A DNA stretch of 64,000 nucleotides from Paraspadella gotoi (Eukaryota; Chaetognatha): contig CM119266.1 in the NCBI GenBank assembly GCA_051294375.1, positions 4,230,931 through 4,294,930 on the forward strand, given 5' to 3'. Shown piece after piece: positions 23,224 to 35,200 of this stretch (position 1 is the first letter of the stretch; each line of letters begins with the position of its first letter). Below the pieces are notes generated by a model that did not search any database, had not been told where the DNA came from, and was given only the letters and a program-made list of their open reading frames with translations. The translations under genes were made by a program, and so were the position numbers.

Positions 23224-23624
23224 TGCATTTCTGGAACCTTTCCCTTTTTTGGAAAAACCATTTTTTCTTATTTAGTAAATATCTAAATGACTTACCTTTT
23301 AATTATCTCTTCTCTCCCATTGACTCATTTTCATTTCTATAACGAACCGGTTTTCCTCTATTTTTAAAAATATCAAATATCTTAATCATCCTCATTTATT
23401 TTCAGATTACGAATAATTCAAAAAGACGATGACGAAGTCAAAAACTTCAAACTGGAACCTGAAACGATGAAGACGACGACGACGACGAAACCACTCTTCC
23501 AGAACTTGGTCGAGCCTTCAAACAAGAGGCAGGAATAAGCCAAGCCTCTCAAAACGACTTCGAAAGAAATCTCACGATAATCAAAATTGGAATAATTTAA
23601 TAAAACATTGAAATAAACGAGAAA

Positions 23625-24702
23625 ATGCCCAACAAACTAAAGATCGGTCGGCCCTCGTTGCTTGGCAACCCGAACACTTACAAGTACATGAAGAAACTCG
23701 GGGAAGGAGGCTTCGGTTATGTCTATTTGGCGCAGGACAAAGATTACGAAAGATTCGTTGCTGTGAAGGAGATGAAGATTAATGCTCAGGACATAGAGAG
23801 CACGGAGAAGGAAATTAAGGCGTGAGTGAGAGAGAGAGAGATAAATGCTCAGGACATAGAGAGCACGGAGAAGGAAATTAAGGGTGAGTGTGTGTGAGAG
23901 AGGAGAGAGAGAGAGAGAGAGGAGGCATATTGGTTGACTTTCCCTCCCACTATCTCGACGCTGATTGGTCCAGCCGCGACTTTCCTCGGCGGCGGAGTAA
24001 GTCCGCTCCTGGTTCGCTCGTCTTCGCCGCGAAGGAAGAGGATTCTCTTCCTTCTCTCTCTGTTTTCGCTCCTCTTTCGATCCTCATTCGCGGGTCTAAC
24101 TCTCGATTTTCTGGAGAAATTTATGATTTCTCGTGAGAAATTCACACAAAAGTTTCTTCAATAATGTCCATCCAGACTGCTTTTATACAGTGTGTCCCAA
24201 TGGTACTGTCTGTTAAGAAAAGCCTACTGATCCTAAACCAGATCTAAAAACTTTAATTCATTATAATGAATATGCGCACAAGTATAGACCATTTTATTTT
24301 TATTTTTCAAGCATGATAAAATATGACAAAAAATATATTACAACTATAAATATAAAATTAGTACAACCAATATAAAAATTATCAATTCATTTGATAAATC
24401 TTATAATAACTTTGTTATTTTGATTAATAAATGAAATTATTGTAAAAGAGTGAAAAGCAAAAACTAAGAGAAACTTTAGGAGAGAGAGAGAAAAAGAGCC
24501 TGAGCGGTATTTTCGCGAGTCTTTCGCACCCTAGACCCGCGACGATCGCCCGTCGGTAGAGAAAGGAAGAGGATCTCGCTCATTTTTCGAGAGTCACCGA
24601 TGCGGATGACCTCCGACCTTCGCCCGGAGGTAAGAGAGAGACAGCGGACAGAGAGGGAAGCCTTTTGGTCGTCTCGCGGCTCGGTCGATGGTCGACCAAC
24701 CC

Positions 24703-24749
<47 letters not shown>

Positions 24750-24793
24750 CTCAGGACATAGAGAGCACGGAGAAGGAAATTAAGGGTGAGTGT

Positions 24794-24872
<79 letters not shown>

Positions 24873-27800
24873 AGAAAGAAGACGAGAAAGAAAGTAAAAC
24901 GAAAGAACGAAAGAAAAATTAAATAAAGACTGACTGACCAATTACTATCCCCTTTTCTCTTAAGCCCAAATCGGTTGTCACGACCACGAAAACATTCTCA
25001 AGGTCATCAAATACTACGAGAAAGAAAGTTTCGGCAACTTCGCCATCTACTGTATCGTCATGGAATACTGCGAGTTGGGAAATCTTTACACCTTCAAGGA
25101 ACAGTATATACAGCAGCACGGCCACTCCTTCACCGATACGTGAGTTTTGTGGAGAGAGAAATTGGCACGATTAATTTTTAAAAATATCCAATGTGTCGCA
25201 GATTAATTTGTGGATTATTGTCGTATTCTGATTAAGCTTTGATAAAATTTTATCCTTTGGTCCTGAAGGTTTGATATTAACATTTTATTATGGAAAATGA
25301 TCATGTAATTAATAATGACTTTGGACAGGCTATTGGTATATAATTTTTAGAAATAAATTATCTAAATTATTTTTAAAAATGATTACTTCATCGACTCTTC
25401 CCCGACAGTCTGGCCAAGTCGATGATGGTGCAACTGGCATCAGCAGTCGCTCATATTCACGAGAAGCGAATCGTTCACCGCGATATGAAGGTTGGTCACT
25501 TGAATCGCATTGCAATGAACTCTTTTTTTACCGTTTAAAAAAAAAACTCTTTCACCAATTCTCGCCTCCCCTCCTTTTCGATCTCTGCAGCCGGAGAACA
25601 TCCTCGTGACTGAAGGACGAACTCCACTCGACGTGACGATCAAAGTCGGTGACTTTGGTCTCGCAAAGATCATGGAGACTTCTCACCAGCATCTCGGTTT
25701 CTCCAGCATCAATCACCTCATCATGTCTGCTGGTGAGACTCTTTGAAATCTGACCTACGAAGGCCGAGGCAAATAAGAAACTGAAAGAGCTGGGGACTGG
25801 GGAGTGGGGAGGGTTGGCTGGGGACTGGAGAGGGTTGGCTGGGGACTGGGGAGGGTTGGCTGTCTTCACCAAGTGTGGTTTACCCCCACATTTAGTATGC
25901 CTTTCGGATCGAGGTAATTTTTCCGTCAGTTGCTTTGCATATTTGAATAAACTTATCCAATGTAAAGTGATATCTAATTGGAAATATCGGACAGATAGAT
26001 AGATGATAGATGATCCCTCTGTATCTAAAAGACAACACTAACCTCGCTCACCCCCTACAATATTCACAAATATGCGAAAAACGAATAATATTATAACATA
26101 ACTATTTCAATCCTAAAATATATTGTACTAAGTTAAAAAAGTTTTCTCTTTATCAAAATTTTTCAAGTTAATAAAATTATGACTATTTTTTTCCTGATAT
26201 TTACAAAATTTTGTTAAAAATAATATGGTAATAATAATAATAATCATCTTTCATAAAGTCGCTACGAAACAAATTAATTTTAATTTCTCTCTCTCTCTCT
26301 CTTTTCCACACACAACAGTGGCCGGGACGATGGGTTACTGGGCTCCCGAGGTGTGGGAGGTCTTCAAGGGTCTCTCCACCAACACGATGTACACAGATCG
26401 AGTGGACGTCTTCGCTTTGGGTCTCATCTTCCTCGTTGTGGTGGAGCCGACAAAGATGATCGATACGGAGGTTAGTTTAATTAAATAAGTTTATATTTGA
26501 ATGACATTATTATGAAATATAACATTAATATTTAATATCTAAAATATTTCCTGTAAGGGAGCTAAATACTAGAATAATGTAAAATCAATTGATTAAAAAG
26601 AAAAAAAACATGACAGCTATTATTAGTAATAATCAAATTACAAAATTACAATCCCTCTATAACCTAAACATTCCCCATCCTCCCAATACCAGGCCAAGGC
26701 TCCGATGATCCGCCACTTGGGCCTCAAACAGACGGTGGGCGAATTCATGATCCGGGAATCAGAGGTCGGCGTCAAGAAGCACATCTTCATGGACGCCTCC
26801 TTCGACCTGCAGCTGCTCGTCCGTGAGATGATCGCCAAGAATCCCTATCGCCGACCCAAATGCAAACTGGTCGTCTCTAAACTAGAGTCCGTCAAGCGCA
26901 TGCGCAATAAACCGATCGAACTCCCGGCTTCCAGCGGCGAGAAGGATCTACGGCGTCTCTCGATCTCCGCGAGAAAATTCGGCGCCCTTCGCGACAACCT
27001 GCCTTTCGCGGAGGAGGTGAAGGAAAAGAGCGCGCGGCGGGACCGCAAGATAATGCCCCCGCCGGCGCCGCCGCCAGCCGCTCCGAAGAAGCCACCGGAT
27101 GAGGAGCGGCGAACGAGGACAGACAGCGCTAAGGAGAACGGACCGCCGGCAGCGGCTTCAGCGCCGAAGCCGCCTTCAGGGGCGTGGCGCGATAAAAAGG
27201 CGGCGCCTTCTCTGAAACTTAATGTCGAAGACGCTGCAGCAGCGGCGGCAGAAGACCCTGCTCCTTCCTCCTCCCGCGGCGGTGGCAGCAGCGGCGGATT
27301 TCGACGCGGAAACAAACGCGGCAGCGCGGGCGGCGGAAAATTGCTGGACAAGTTTCGCCGCAGCAGAATCGAGATCGAGGAGGCGTCGGAGGCGGACGAA
27401 GCGGCAGCTGGCAGCGTCCCTGTCGCTGCTGGAGGATCCAAACAACTCGACGACTTCGCATCGAGGAATAGAGATCAGCGAAAGGCTTCGGCGCCCGAAG
27501 GATGGCGTCGCTGCGCCGCAACCAGGGAGCCGCCGCAGCGCCGCGCTCCGCAGACGGCGCCACCGACCGACGAGGCGTTCCGACCGCAGTTTCCACAGTC
27601 GCCTTCCTTCAATCAAGTGAGGAATAAATTCGAGTCGGCCAAGGAAGGCGAAGATATTTTAGCCAAGGTCAAGGAGAGCGACGACATATTGGCCAAGGCC
27701 AAAGCCTGTTTGGGCCGGGACGATGAGACTTGGGAAAGATTGAACAGACAAACGTTCCCGGAACAAAGGATGACGCCTTTCGATCGTGCGATGAACGTCT

Positions 27801-30094
27801 TCAGGCGCAGCTCCATTCCTTCGCCGCCGCCGCAGCAGCAGCAGCAACGACGTCTCTCAACTCCGCGCCGAGATAATCCGGCGGCCGAGGATCTCCGCCG
27901 AGAACTCGACGACGGAGGAACGATGCCGATGCCGAAAGGCGGCGGGCGGACGACGCCGTCGCCGGTCCCTACATCGAAGCCGCCGGCGACGCCAACAACG
28001 CCGAGAATGGAACGCGAATCTCCGACGAAGATGGAAACGACGCCGCCGAAAAACGAGGCGGCCCCGCCGCTGCTGGAATGGGCGTGGAGCGTCAGGACGC
28101 CGGTGCCGACGCCGCCACCGACTTGCGTCAAAGTCACGTCTCCTCCTTCGGCCTCGGTCGAATCCTCGGACACGAAGACGACAAGGACGCCCTCTCCCGG
28201 CAAAGAAAAGAACGCCGAGTCTTCGTCGCCGGGAAAAACCGCCGCAGGCGGCGTGGTCAAGGCGGTCCTCGGAAAACTCTTTGATCGATCAGAGCAGAAG
28301 ACGAAGGATCCGCTGCTGCCGAAGCCTTACCCGCGGCCGACGCAGGACGCCGTGCCGCCGCCAGAGCGTCCGTCTTCTCCGCCGAAACGCCCGATCGCCA
28401 AACCGCAGACTCTGAGCACGACGCCGGCTGGCGCCGCCTCCCTCTCCCCGCAAAGACGAGATTCCAGCCCGCTCAAGTACGTCTCCGCATGTCTCGATCA
28501 ATCGATGGCGAGCAACATGGTCTCCTCTCCCGTGCCGGTCACGCCCACTTCTGGCAAGGGACCTCTGCCGTCGACCCCGGGATCCGGCAAGGACGTCCCT
28601 CTGACGCCCTCTTCCGGAATTGGCGGTTCATCTGCCGAGGAGGAAGAGGACGGAAAGACTGCAAGCGGCCGTGCGAGGGAACTCTTGCAGAAAGATTCGG
28701 GTAAGAATATTATTATTATTATTATTATAATCATATTGAAATTGTCATCCTTTAAAAACGAACTTTCCCCTTCCTCCGCAACCCCAAAGGCGTGCACTCT
28801 CGTTCGAGTTCGGAGACCCATTCCCCGCCCACTCCGGTCAAAGCCTCTCAAATGGAGAAAGGTCTTTATCAAATCCTGGAAGCTATCGACGGATCAACCG
28901 TCTTTCGCGGTTATAAAATCTCGGGTAGCGATCGACGGGAAGTGGCGATCAAACGTCGACAGGCCCGACTCTTTGACGAGGCCAAGATGGCCTTCAAGGA
29001 ACACGGCTTGCTCAAGTCGGTCGCCGACCACCCCGCCTTCCACAACGTCCTCGAGTACTATCGGTGGAAGTTCAGCGCCTGCATCGTCATGGAGTTTTTC
29101 GAGGGTGTGTCCTTGACCGATTACGTGGCACAGCGAAAGCGATACACGCGGACGCTGCCGCCGCAGACGGCAAAGGCGCTGCTGTGCCAGCTGAGCGACG
29201 GGCTGCGTCACCTGCATACTAGAGGCGTCACACACCGCGCCCTCATGCCGGACAACGTCCGAGTGGCGTCGCTAGGGGCGAGCGCATCGCCGCTGCTCAA
29301 GATCGGCGGCTTTTCTCTGGCGCTGGAGTCGGCGGAGGCGCATCCTTTCGCCGTTAATTTGCTTCGCTACATCGTGGAAAAGATGGAAGAGAGAAAGAAC
29401 CTAATGTTTTTTACCGCGCCAGAGGCCTTGTCGGGCAGCTGTCCGGTCTACACTCCAGCGGGAGACGTTTTCTCAGTCGGGCTGCTATACTCAATGATTT
29501 TGGGTAAGACTAAGTGCGAGAGAGAAATTGAGACAAAAAAATTAATCTCTTCATAATAATTTTGTGCGTTATAGCACATTTAAACCATAACAAAAAATTC
29601 GTATTTCATATTCAAAGTTTTTATTTTTCGCAAACTACAATTTTACCAAAAAAATCATTGTTTGTAACAAATAAAAAAATTTGTATTTCATAATTATATT
29701 CATAACGTAGGCGATCAATATCCCAATTCTAAAGGCCAAAATCCATTTTCTCAACTTCTCTCTCCTTCTCCCCAATTCTATCTTTACAGAGCGATGCGCA
29801 TGCGCGGCCTGCGATTTCGGTTGCTATCCGGGCGCCCACCGCGCGGGATCTGCGCCGGGCCTCACTCGCGTTCGATTCGGAGACTGTCACGAGTGCCTGC
29901 CGATAGGGCTCGTGCTCAAGGGCGACCCCACGGCTCTCGATCTCGTTCAATCATCGCTGACGAGAGATATGGGAGACGACTTCAAACGGCTCGTCAAGAC
30001 CATGCTGCATTCTGACGCTTCCCTGCGGCCGGACGCCTCCAAGGTCTACCAATCGACTTGCGCGGCTACGGAAGTCTTCGTTTTTGGACGATGA
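23625..30094 (+). CDS. STK35/PDIK1L-like serine/threonine kinase fused to a C-terminal pseudokinase
   Basis: Eight exons: 23625-23820, 24965-25139, 25409-25490, 25591-25732, 26319-26470, 26693-28700, 28790-29503, 29790-30094 (1257 codons; every junction but the first is in phase). Kinase domain 1, about 22-320: glycine loop LGEGGFGYVYLA, VAVK Lys48, HRDMKPEN (H147), DFGLAK (D172), GTMGYWAPEVWE, DVFALGLI, NPYRRP. PEVWE and the FALGLI...IDTE stretch match the STK35/PDIK1L family. A linker of about 600 residues is rich in Pro, Ser, Thr, Ala and SP/TP sites, with an amphipathic EDILAKVKESDDILAKAKAC segment. Domain 2, about 940-1240, keeps VAIK (K973), the catalytic-loop Asn and TAPEAL, but HRD is HRA and DFG is GFS, so it should be catalytically dead and probably regulatory. 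Exon 8 adds a Cys-rich insert. The exon 1 donor is off by one base (see findings). Confidence 0.88.
23781..23820 (+). repeat. Exon 1 3' end, copy 1 of 3
   Basis: 40 bases from AATGCTCAGG to AATTAAGG forming the true end of exon 1. They are followed by CGTGAGT, one extra C relative to copies 2 and 3, which puts the first GT one base too late for the reading frame. Confidence 0.9.
23844..23883 (+). repeat. Exon 1 3' end, copy 2 of 3
   Basis: An identical 40-base copy inside intron 1, directly following a GA tract and followed by an intact GTGAGTG donor in the correct phase. It cannot be reached by read-through, because copy 1 is followed by an in-frame stop. Confidence 0.9.
23920..24140. promoter_or_regulatory. 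GC-rich island in kinase intron 1, possible alternative promoter
   Basis: Contains two inverted CCAAT motifs (ATTGG at 23929 and in CTGATTGGTCC near 23962) and CpG-rich sequence, unlike the flanking AT-rich intron. A second GC-rich patch lies at 24500-24690. No TATA or initiator is evident. Low confidence. Confidence 0.25.
24188..24300 (+). mobile_element. 5' fragment of a TA-inserting MITE
   Basis: It begins TA|CAGTGTGTCCCAATGGTA and matches the left end of the full element at 51247-52040 for about 110 bases (AGAAAAGC, TACTG, ACTTTAATTCATTATAATGA, CGCACAAGT). The right end is missing before the GA tract at 24480. It lies in kinase intron 1. Confidence 0.75.
24746..24785 (+). repeat. Exon 1 3' end, copy 3 of 3
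   Basis: A third identical 40-base copy with GTGAGTG donor, sandwiched between (GA)n tracts at 24712-24745 and 24795-24869. Breakpoints in GA repeats on both sides suggest slippage, unequal exchange or misassembly. Confidence 0.9.
25792..25862 (+). repeat. G-rich minisatellite with G-quadruplex potential in kinase intron 4
   Basis: About three copies of GGGGACTGGGGAGGGTTGGCT. The first 22 bases hold four G-runs separated by ACT, AGT and A, satisfying the classic four-tract quadruplex rule on the coding (RNA) strand. It starts 60 bases after the exon 4 donor (25733). Confidence 0.85.
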
Positions 30095-30243
30095 GACATG
30101 GAGCATGACGGGACATGGGGAAATGGCGTTGTATGAAGTCGAAATCAATCATCTGCTAGAAACGAAGATATATGCTTTTTTTTGTAAGGATGGTACAAAC
30201 GAAACTAAAATCTATTTCACACCATATAATACCACAAAATACT

Positions 30244-31246
30244 ATTTTTAGTCGGATCTGCTTTCAGCAGATCCCGACTCTATAATTCACTTTGTCGGTC
30301 CGTCGGTCCGCCCCCTCAATCTTGTCGGGCATTCACTTACATCATGTCAGAACATCGAATTATGATAAATTATGTCCGTCCGTCCGTATGTCCGTCCGTC
30401 CCACCTTAGCAAAAAGCTCCAATAACTCGTGATTGGGTTGTTGGATTGGAATGAAATTTTGTGTGTGGGTAGGAAAGTTTGAGATGTAGTTGGATATAAA
30501 GTTTCGGTGGAAACGTGCAAGTGGAAATGGGTTTAAATGAAAACAAGTTTGAGCAAACAATGTCGGATCTGCCCACAATTATTATCGGTAATTAATTCAT
30601 TAATTAATTTAAGTTAATTATATATTTAATTAATTAATAATTAATTCAAGTTAATTATTTAATTAATTAGGCAATTAATTAAGTTACTGATTTATAAATT
30701 ATTGATTAATTAATTGATTAATTAACTAATTAATTATTTTATTAATTAATACATCTTGAATTTACATTTAAAATAAAAAGAAAAAAAATTCTAATAAATT
30801 AGTGAAACAGGTTCTTTGTTTTTTCCATTTAAAATCATTTCCACTCAAAGGATTCCATTGAAATTCGATTTCCAGTTTAATCACACACTTTTCTACCCAA
30901 ATATAAAATTTCAAGTCAATCGCCCAATCCAGTAATTAGTGTTTAAATAGTGAAATATACTTTTTTGTTTTTTCCATTTAAACTCATTTCCACTTGGACG
31001 ATTCCATCGAAACTTCATATCCAGCTCAATCACACACTTCCCTACTTCATTCAATCCATCCATCCAATCACGGACGGACGGACGGATGGACGGACAGACA
31101 TCGTTTTTTTTGCATAATTTTTCATAATTCGATGTTCTGACATGATATAAGTGAATGCCCGACAAGATTGAGGGGGCGGACCGACGGGCCGACAAAGTGA
31201 ATTATAGAGTCGGGATCTGCTGATAAGCAGATCCAACTAAAAATAT
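30244..31246. mobile_element. ~1-kb foldback element
   Basis: Ends are inverted repeats of at least 150 bp: left TTTTTAGTCGGATCTGCT and right reading outward TTTTTAGTTGGATCTGCT, each followed by a palindrome (AGCAGATCC), CGACTCTATAATTCACTTTG, CGGTCCG-rich sequence and ATGTCAGAACATCGAATTAT. (GTCC)n tracts end each arm. Sub-repeats with GTGGGTAGGAAAGT and TCATTTCCACT repeat in both orientations inside, around an (TTAATTAA)-type core (30585-30750). No ORF. Related pieces lie at 31320-31410, 52880-53200 and 53660-54120. It sits 150 bp downstream of the kinase stop codon. Confidence 0.8.
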
Positions 31247-31494
31247 GAATCACATTTACTTGAATCTTTTTACTTGTTTTAACCAATAATTACTCGAATT
31301 AATCATAATTGAATTAATAGATTGAGATAAAATTTTGTGTGCGGGTAGGAAAGTGTATGAAGAAGCTAGATATAAAGTTTTAACGGAATTGTGCCAGTGG
31401 AAATGAGTTTAAATGGAAAAAACATATGTCACATTTACTTGAATCTTTATTATGATTACTAATAAATGTTTTAATTAATTAATTAAGTAATGTG

Positions 31495-31620
31495 AAAAAA
31501 TGATGCAATTTAAAAAATTATGCAAGTTGAAAAAATTATGTAAGTTGAAAAAATGATGCAAGTTAAAAAAAGATGCAAGTTGAAAAAATGATGCGAATTG
31601 TAAAAATGATGCAAAATATT
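31495..31620. repeat. ~20-bp tandem repeat (AAAAAATGATGCAAGTTG)
   Basis: Six to seven degenerate head-to-tail units varying in the number of A residues. It is followed at 31664-31692 by CAGATCCGACATTGTTTGCT, the reverse complement of 30545-30570, which marks another repeat end. Confidence 0.8.
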
Positions 31621-32272
31621 GTGATTTATCATCTGATTAGCTGATTACCGCTTAATTATCGTAGGCAGATCCGACATTGTTTGCTCAAACTTGTTCTTTT
31701 TATTTTTTGTGCCGGCCCCCCTTCGTTTTATGTATTCCATAGTTTTATGTTTACTTGAATAGAAACCAAATTCAATATAATTAAAATATGATCGTAAACC
31801 AGTCACAGTTGTTTTTTAATTACTGAAAATAGTTTAGGAATTACCTAATAAGATTGGAAGTGCCCAAAATACGTATTTAAAATTAAATCAATTAAAAAGT
31901 TTAACATATACTTTTATTCAACAGAAAACCAGTTAAAAATAAGGATAAAAGATGTAAACATTAAGCAGAAATTTTTTTCTTGGAGTTTTCCATCAGAAGA
32001 TGAAACTGAGTACGGAGTAGCTTCATTGCAAGTGGTAGTATCAGATGTTTCAATGGGGTTTGAAAAAGATATTCTTTGGGATATTGATTTGGGTAACTTG
32101 GTATAAGTGACTGGAGTTTTAAATGAAGTATTGCTAGTTGTTTCTGAAGTAGTGGACGTGGGTAACTGGATATCGTCATAGAATTTACTGTAGTTGTATT
32201 TGGAAAATTCTTATTCATATGTTTATATAGAATAAATGCTATTTGTGTTGAATAAGAAACATGGGAAGAAGG

Positions 32273-35200
32273 TTAATTCATAGTGGTAGTTTCATCCTTA
32301 TCAGTTTCCGTTGGGGATACTGATGTGATTAACTTGGTAGAGGTAACTGGAGTTTTAAATGGAGTCTTGCCAGTCGCTTGCGAAGTAGTGGATGTGGGTA
32401 TTGTCATAAAATTGACTGTACTTGTAAGTGAAGACTTACTGGTACTTTTTTTGTGTGTTGAAGATTTAACTTTGGTTGAAGTCACTTTTGGAGTGGTCAT
32501 TTTTGTTGAAGTTGAAGTTGTTGAAGAGGGTAATATTGTTGGTAATGCAGTCGAAGTGACTGAAGTTGTAAGGGGAGACTTGCTAGTTGTTTTGTTATTT
32601 TGTTGTTTTGTTTTTGAAGTAGTGGATGTATTGACTGAAATTGTAAGGGGAGACTTTCTAGGTGTTTTGTTGTGTTGTTGTTTTGTTTTTGAAGTAGTGG
32701 ATGTTGTGTGTGTTAAAGATTTAACTTCGGTTGAAGTAAATTTTGGAGTGGTCGTTTTTGTAACACTTGTTGAAGAGGGTAATGTTGTTGGTAATGCAGT
32801 CGAAGTGACTGAAGTTGTAAGGGGAGACTTGCTAGTTGTTTTTGAAGTAGTGGATGTTGCTCTATGAGTGGACTCAATTGTACTTGTCATTGAAGATGTT
32901 TTTGTTTTAGATGTTGAAGATGGTAAGGTGGTAATCGTAAATGGAGAGTGGCTAGTTGTTAAAGTAGCAGTTGTAGATACATTTGTTGAGGAAGAAAAGG
33001 GAGTAGTTTTTGTGGTAACATTAGCACTATATGGGGAAGTATTTGTAATATTAATTGTAGTTGTGGAAGCTTGATTAGTGGTTGAAGGTGCAGATACACT
33101 TGATGAAACAGGAGATGGAGTAGTTTTTGTAGTAATACTTGCAGTATTTGGTAATGTAGTTGTTATAACATTTGTAGTTGTGAAAGAGTGATTAGTGGTA
33201 GGTTTAGATACACTTGTTGAAGCAGAAGATGAAGTAGATTTCGTGGTAACATTAGCAGTATATAGTGCAGTAGTTGTATTATTATTTGTAGTTGTGGAAG
33301 CTGGATTCGTGGTAAGTTTAGATACACTTGATGAAGCAGAAGATGAAGTAGATTTCGCGGTAACATTAGTAGTATATGGTACTGTCGTTATTAGATTATT
33401 TGTAGTTGTAGAAGCTGTATTCGTGGTAAGTGTAGATAAATTTAATGAAGCAGAATATGAAGAAGATTTTGCAGTAACATTAGTAGCATAAGGTTCTGTA
33501 GTTGTTAGATTATTTGTAGTTGTGGAAGCTGTATTCGTGGTAAGTTTAGATACACTTGTTGAGGCAGAAGATGAAGTAGATTTCGTGGTAACATTAGTAG
33601 TATATGGTGCTGTAGTTGTTAGATTATTTGTAGTTGTGGAAGCTGTGTTCGTGGTAAGTGTAGATACATTTGATGACGCAGAAGATGAAGTAGATTTCAC
33701 GGTAACATTAGTAGTATATGGTGCTGTAGTTGTATTATTATTTGTAGTTGTAGAAGCTGTATTCGTGGTAAGTTTAGATGCATTTGATGACGCAGAAGAT
33801 GAAGTAGATTTCACGGTAACATTAGTAGTATATGGTGCTGTAGTTGTTAGATTATTTGTAGTTGTGGAAGCTGTATTCGTAGTAAGTTTAGATACATTTG
33901 ATGAAGCAGAAGATAAAGAAAATTTCGTGGTAACATTAGTATTATATGGTTCTGTCGTTGTTAGATTATTTGTAGTTGTGGAAGCTGTATTTGTGGNNNN
34001 NNNNNNNNNNNNNNNNNNNNNTAAGTTTAGATACATTTGATGAAGCAGAAGATGAAGTAGATTTCGCGGTAACATTAGTAGAATATGGTGCTGTAGTTGT
34101 TAGATTATTTGGAGTTGTGGAAGCTGTATTTGTGGTAAGTTTAGATACATTTGATGAAGCAGAAGATGAAGTAGATTTCACGGTAACATTAGTAGTATAA
34201 GGGTGTAGTGTGTAGATTATTTGTAGTTGTGGAAGCTGTATTCGTGTAAGTTTAGATACATTTGATGAAGCAGAAGATGAAGTAAATTTTGCAGTAACAT
34301 TAGTAGTATATGGTGCTGTAGTTGTTAGATATTTGTAGTTGTGGAAGCTGTATTTGTGGTAAGTTTAGATACATTTGATGAAGCAGAAGATGAAGTAGAT
34401 TTCAGCGTAACATTAGTAGAATATGGTGCTGTAGTTGTTAGATTATTGGAGTTGTGGAAGCTGTATTCGTGGTAAGTTTAGATACATTTGATGAAGCAGA
34501 AGATGAAAGTAGATTTCACGGTAACATTAGTAGTATAAGGTGCTGTAGTTGTTAGATTATTTGTAGTTGTGGAAGCTGTATTCGTAGTAAGTTTAGATAC
34601 ATTTGATGAAGCAGAAAGATGAAGAAAATTTCGTGGTAACATTAGTAGTATATGGTTCTGTAGTTGTTAGATTAATTGTAGTTGTGGAAGCTGTATTGTG
34701 GTAAGTTTAGATACATTTGATGAAGCAGAAGATGAAGAAAATTTTGCAGTAACATTAGTAGTATATGGTGCTGTAGTTGTTAGATTTATTTGTAGTTGTT
34801 GAAGCTGTATTCGTGGTAAGTTTAGATACATTTGATGAAGCAGAAGATGAAGAAAATTTCGCGGTAACATTAGTAGTATATGGTGCTGTAGTTGTTAGAT
34901 TATTTGTAGTTGTGGAAGCTGTATTCGTGGTAAGTTTAGATACATTTGATGAAGCAGAAAAGATGAAGATTTTGGCGGTAACATTAGTAGTATATGGTGC
35001 TGTAGTTGTTAGATTATTTGTAGTTGTTGAAGCTGTATTTGTGGTAAGTTTAGATACATTTGATGAAGCAGAAGATGAAGAAATTTCGCGGTAACATTAG
35101 TAGTATATGGTGCTGTAGTTGTTAGATTATTTGTAGTTGTGGAAGCTGTATTCGTGGTAAGTTTTAGATACATTTGATGAAGCAGAAGATAAAGTAGATT

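Noticed and set aside
32283-34040. Plus-strand Val-rich frames across the mucin locus (for example EAVFVVSLDTFDEAEDEVDF)
   Set aside because: Antisense shadow of the 114-bp repeat; the minus-strand Thr/Ser frame has the splice acceptor and sequons.
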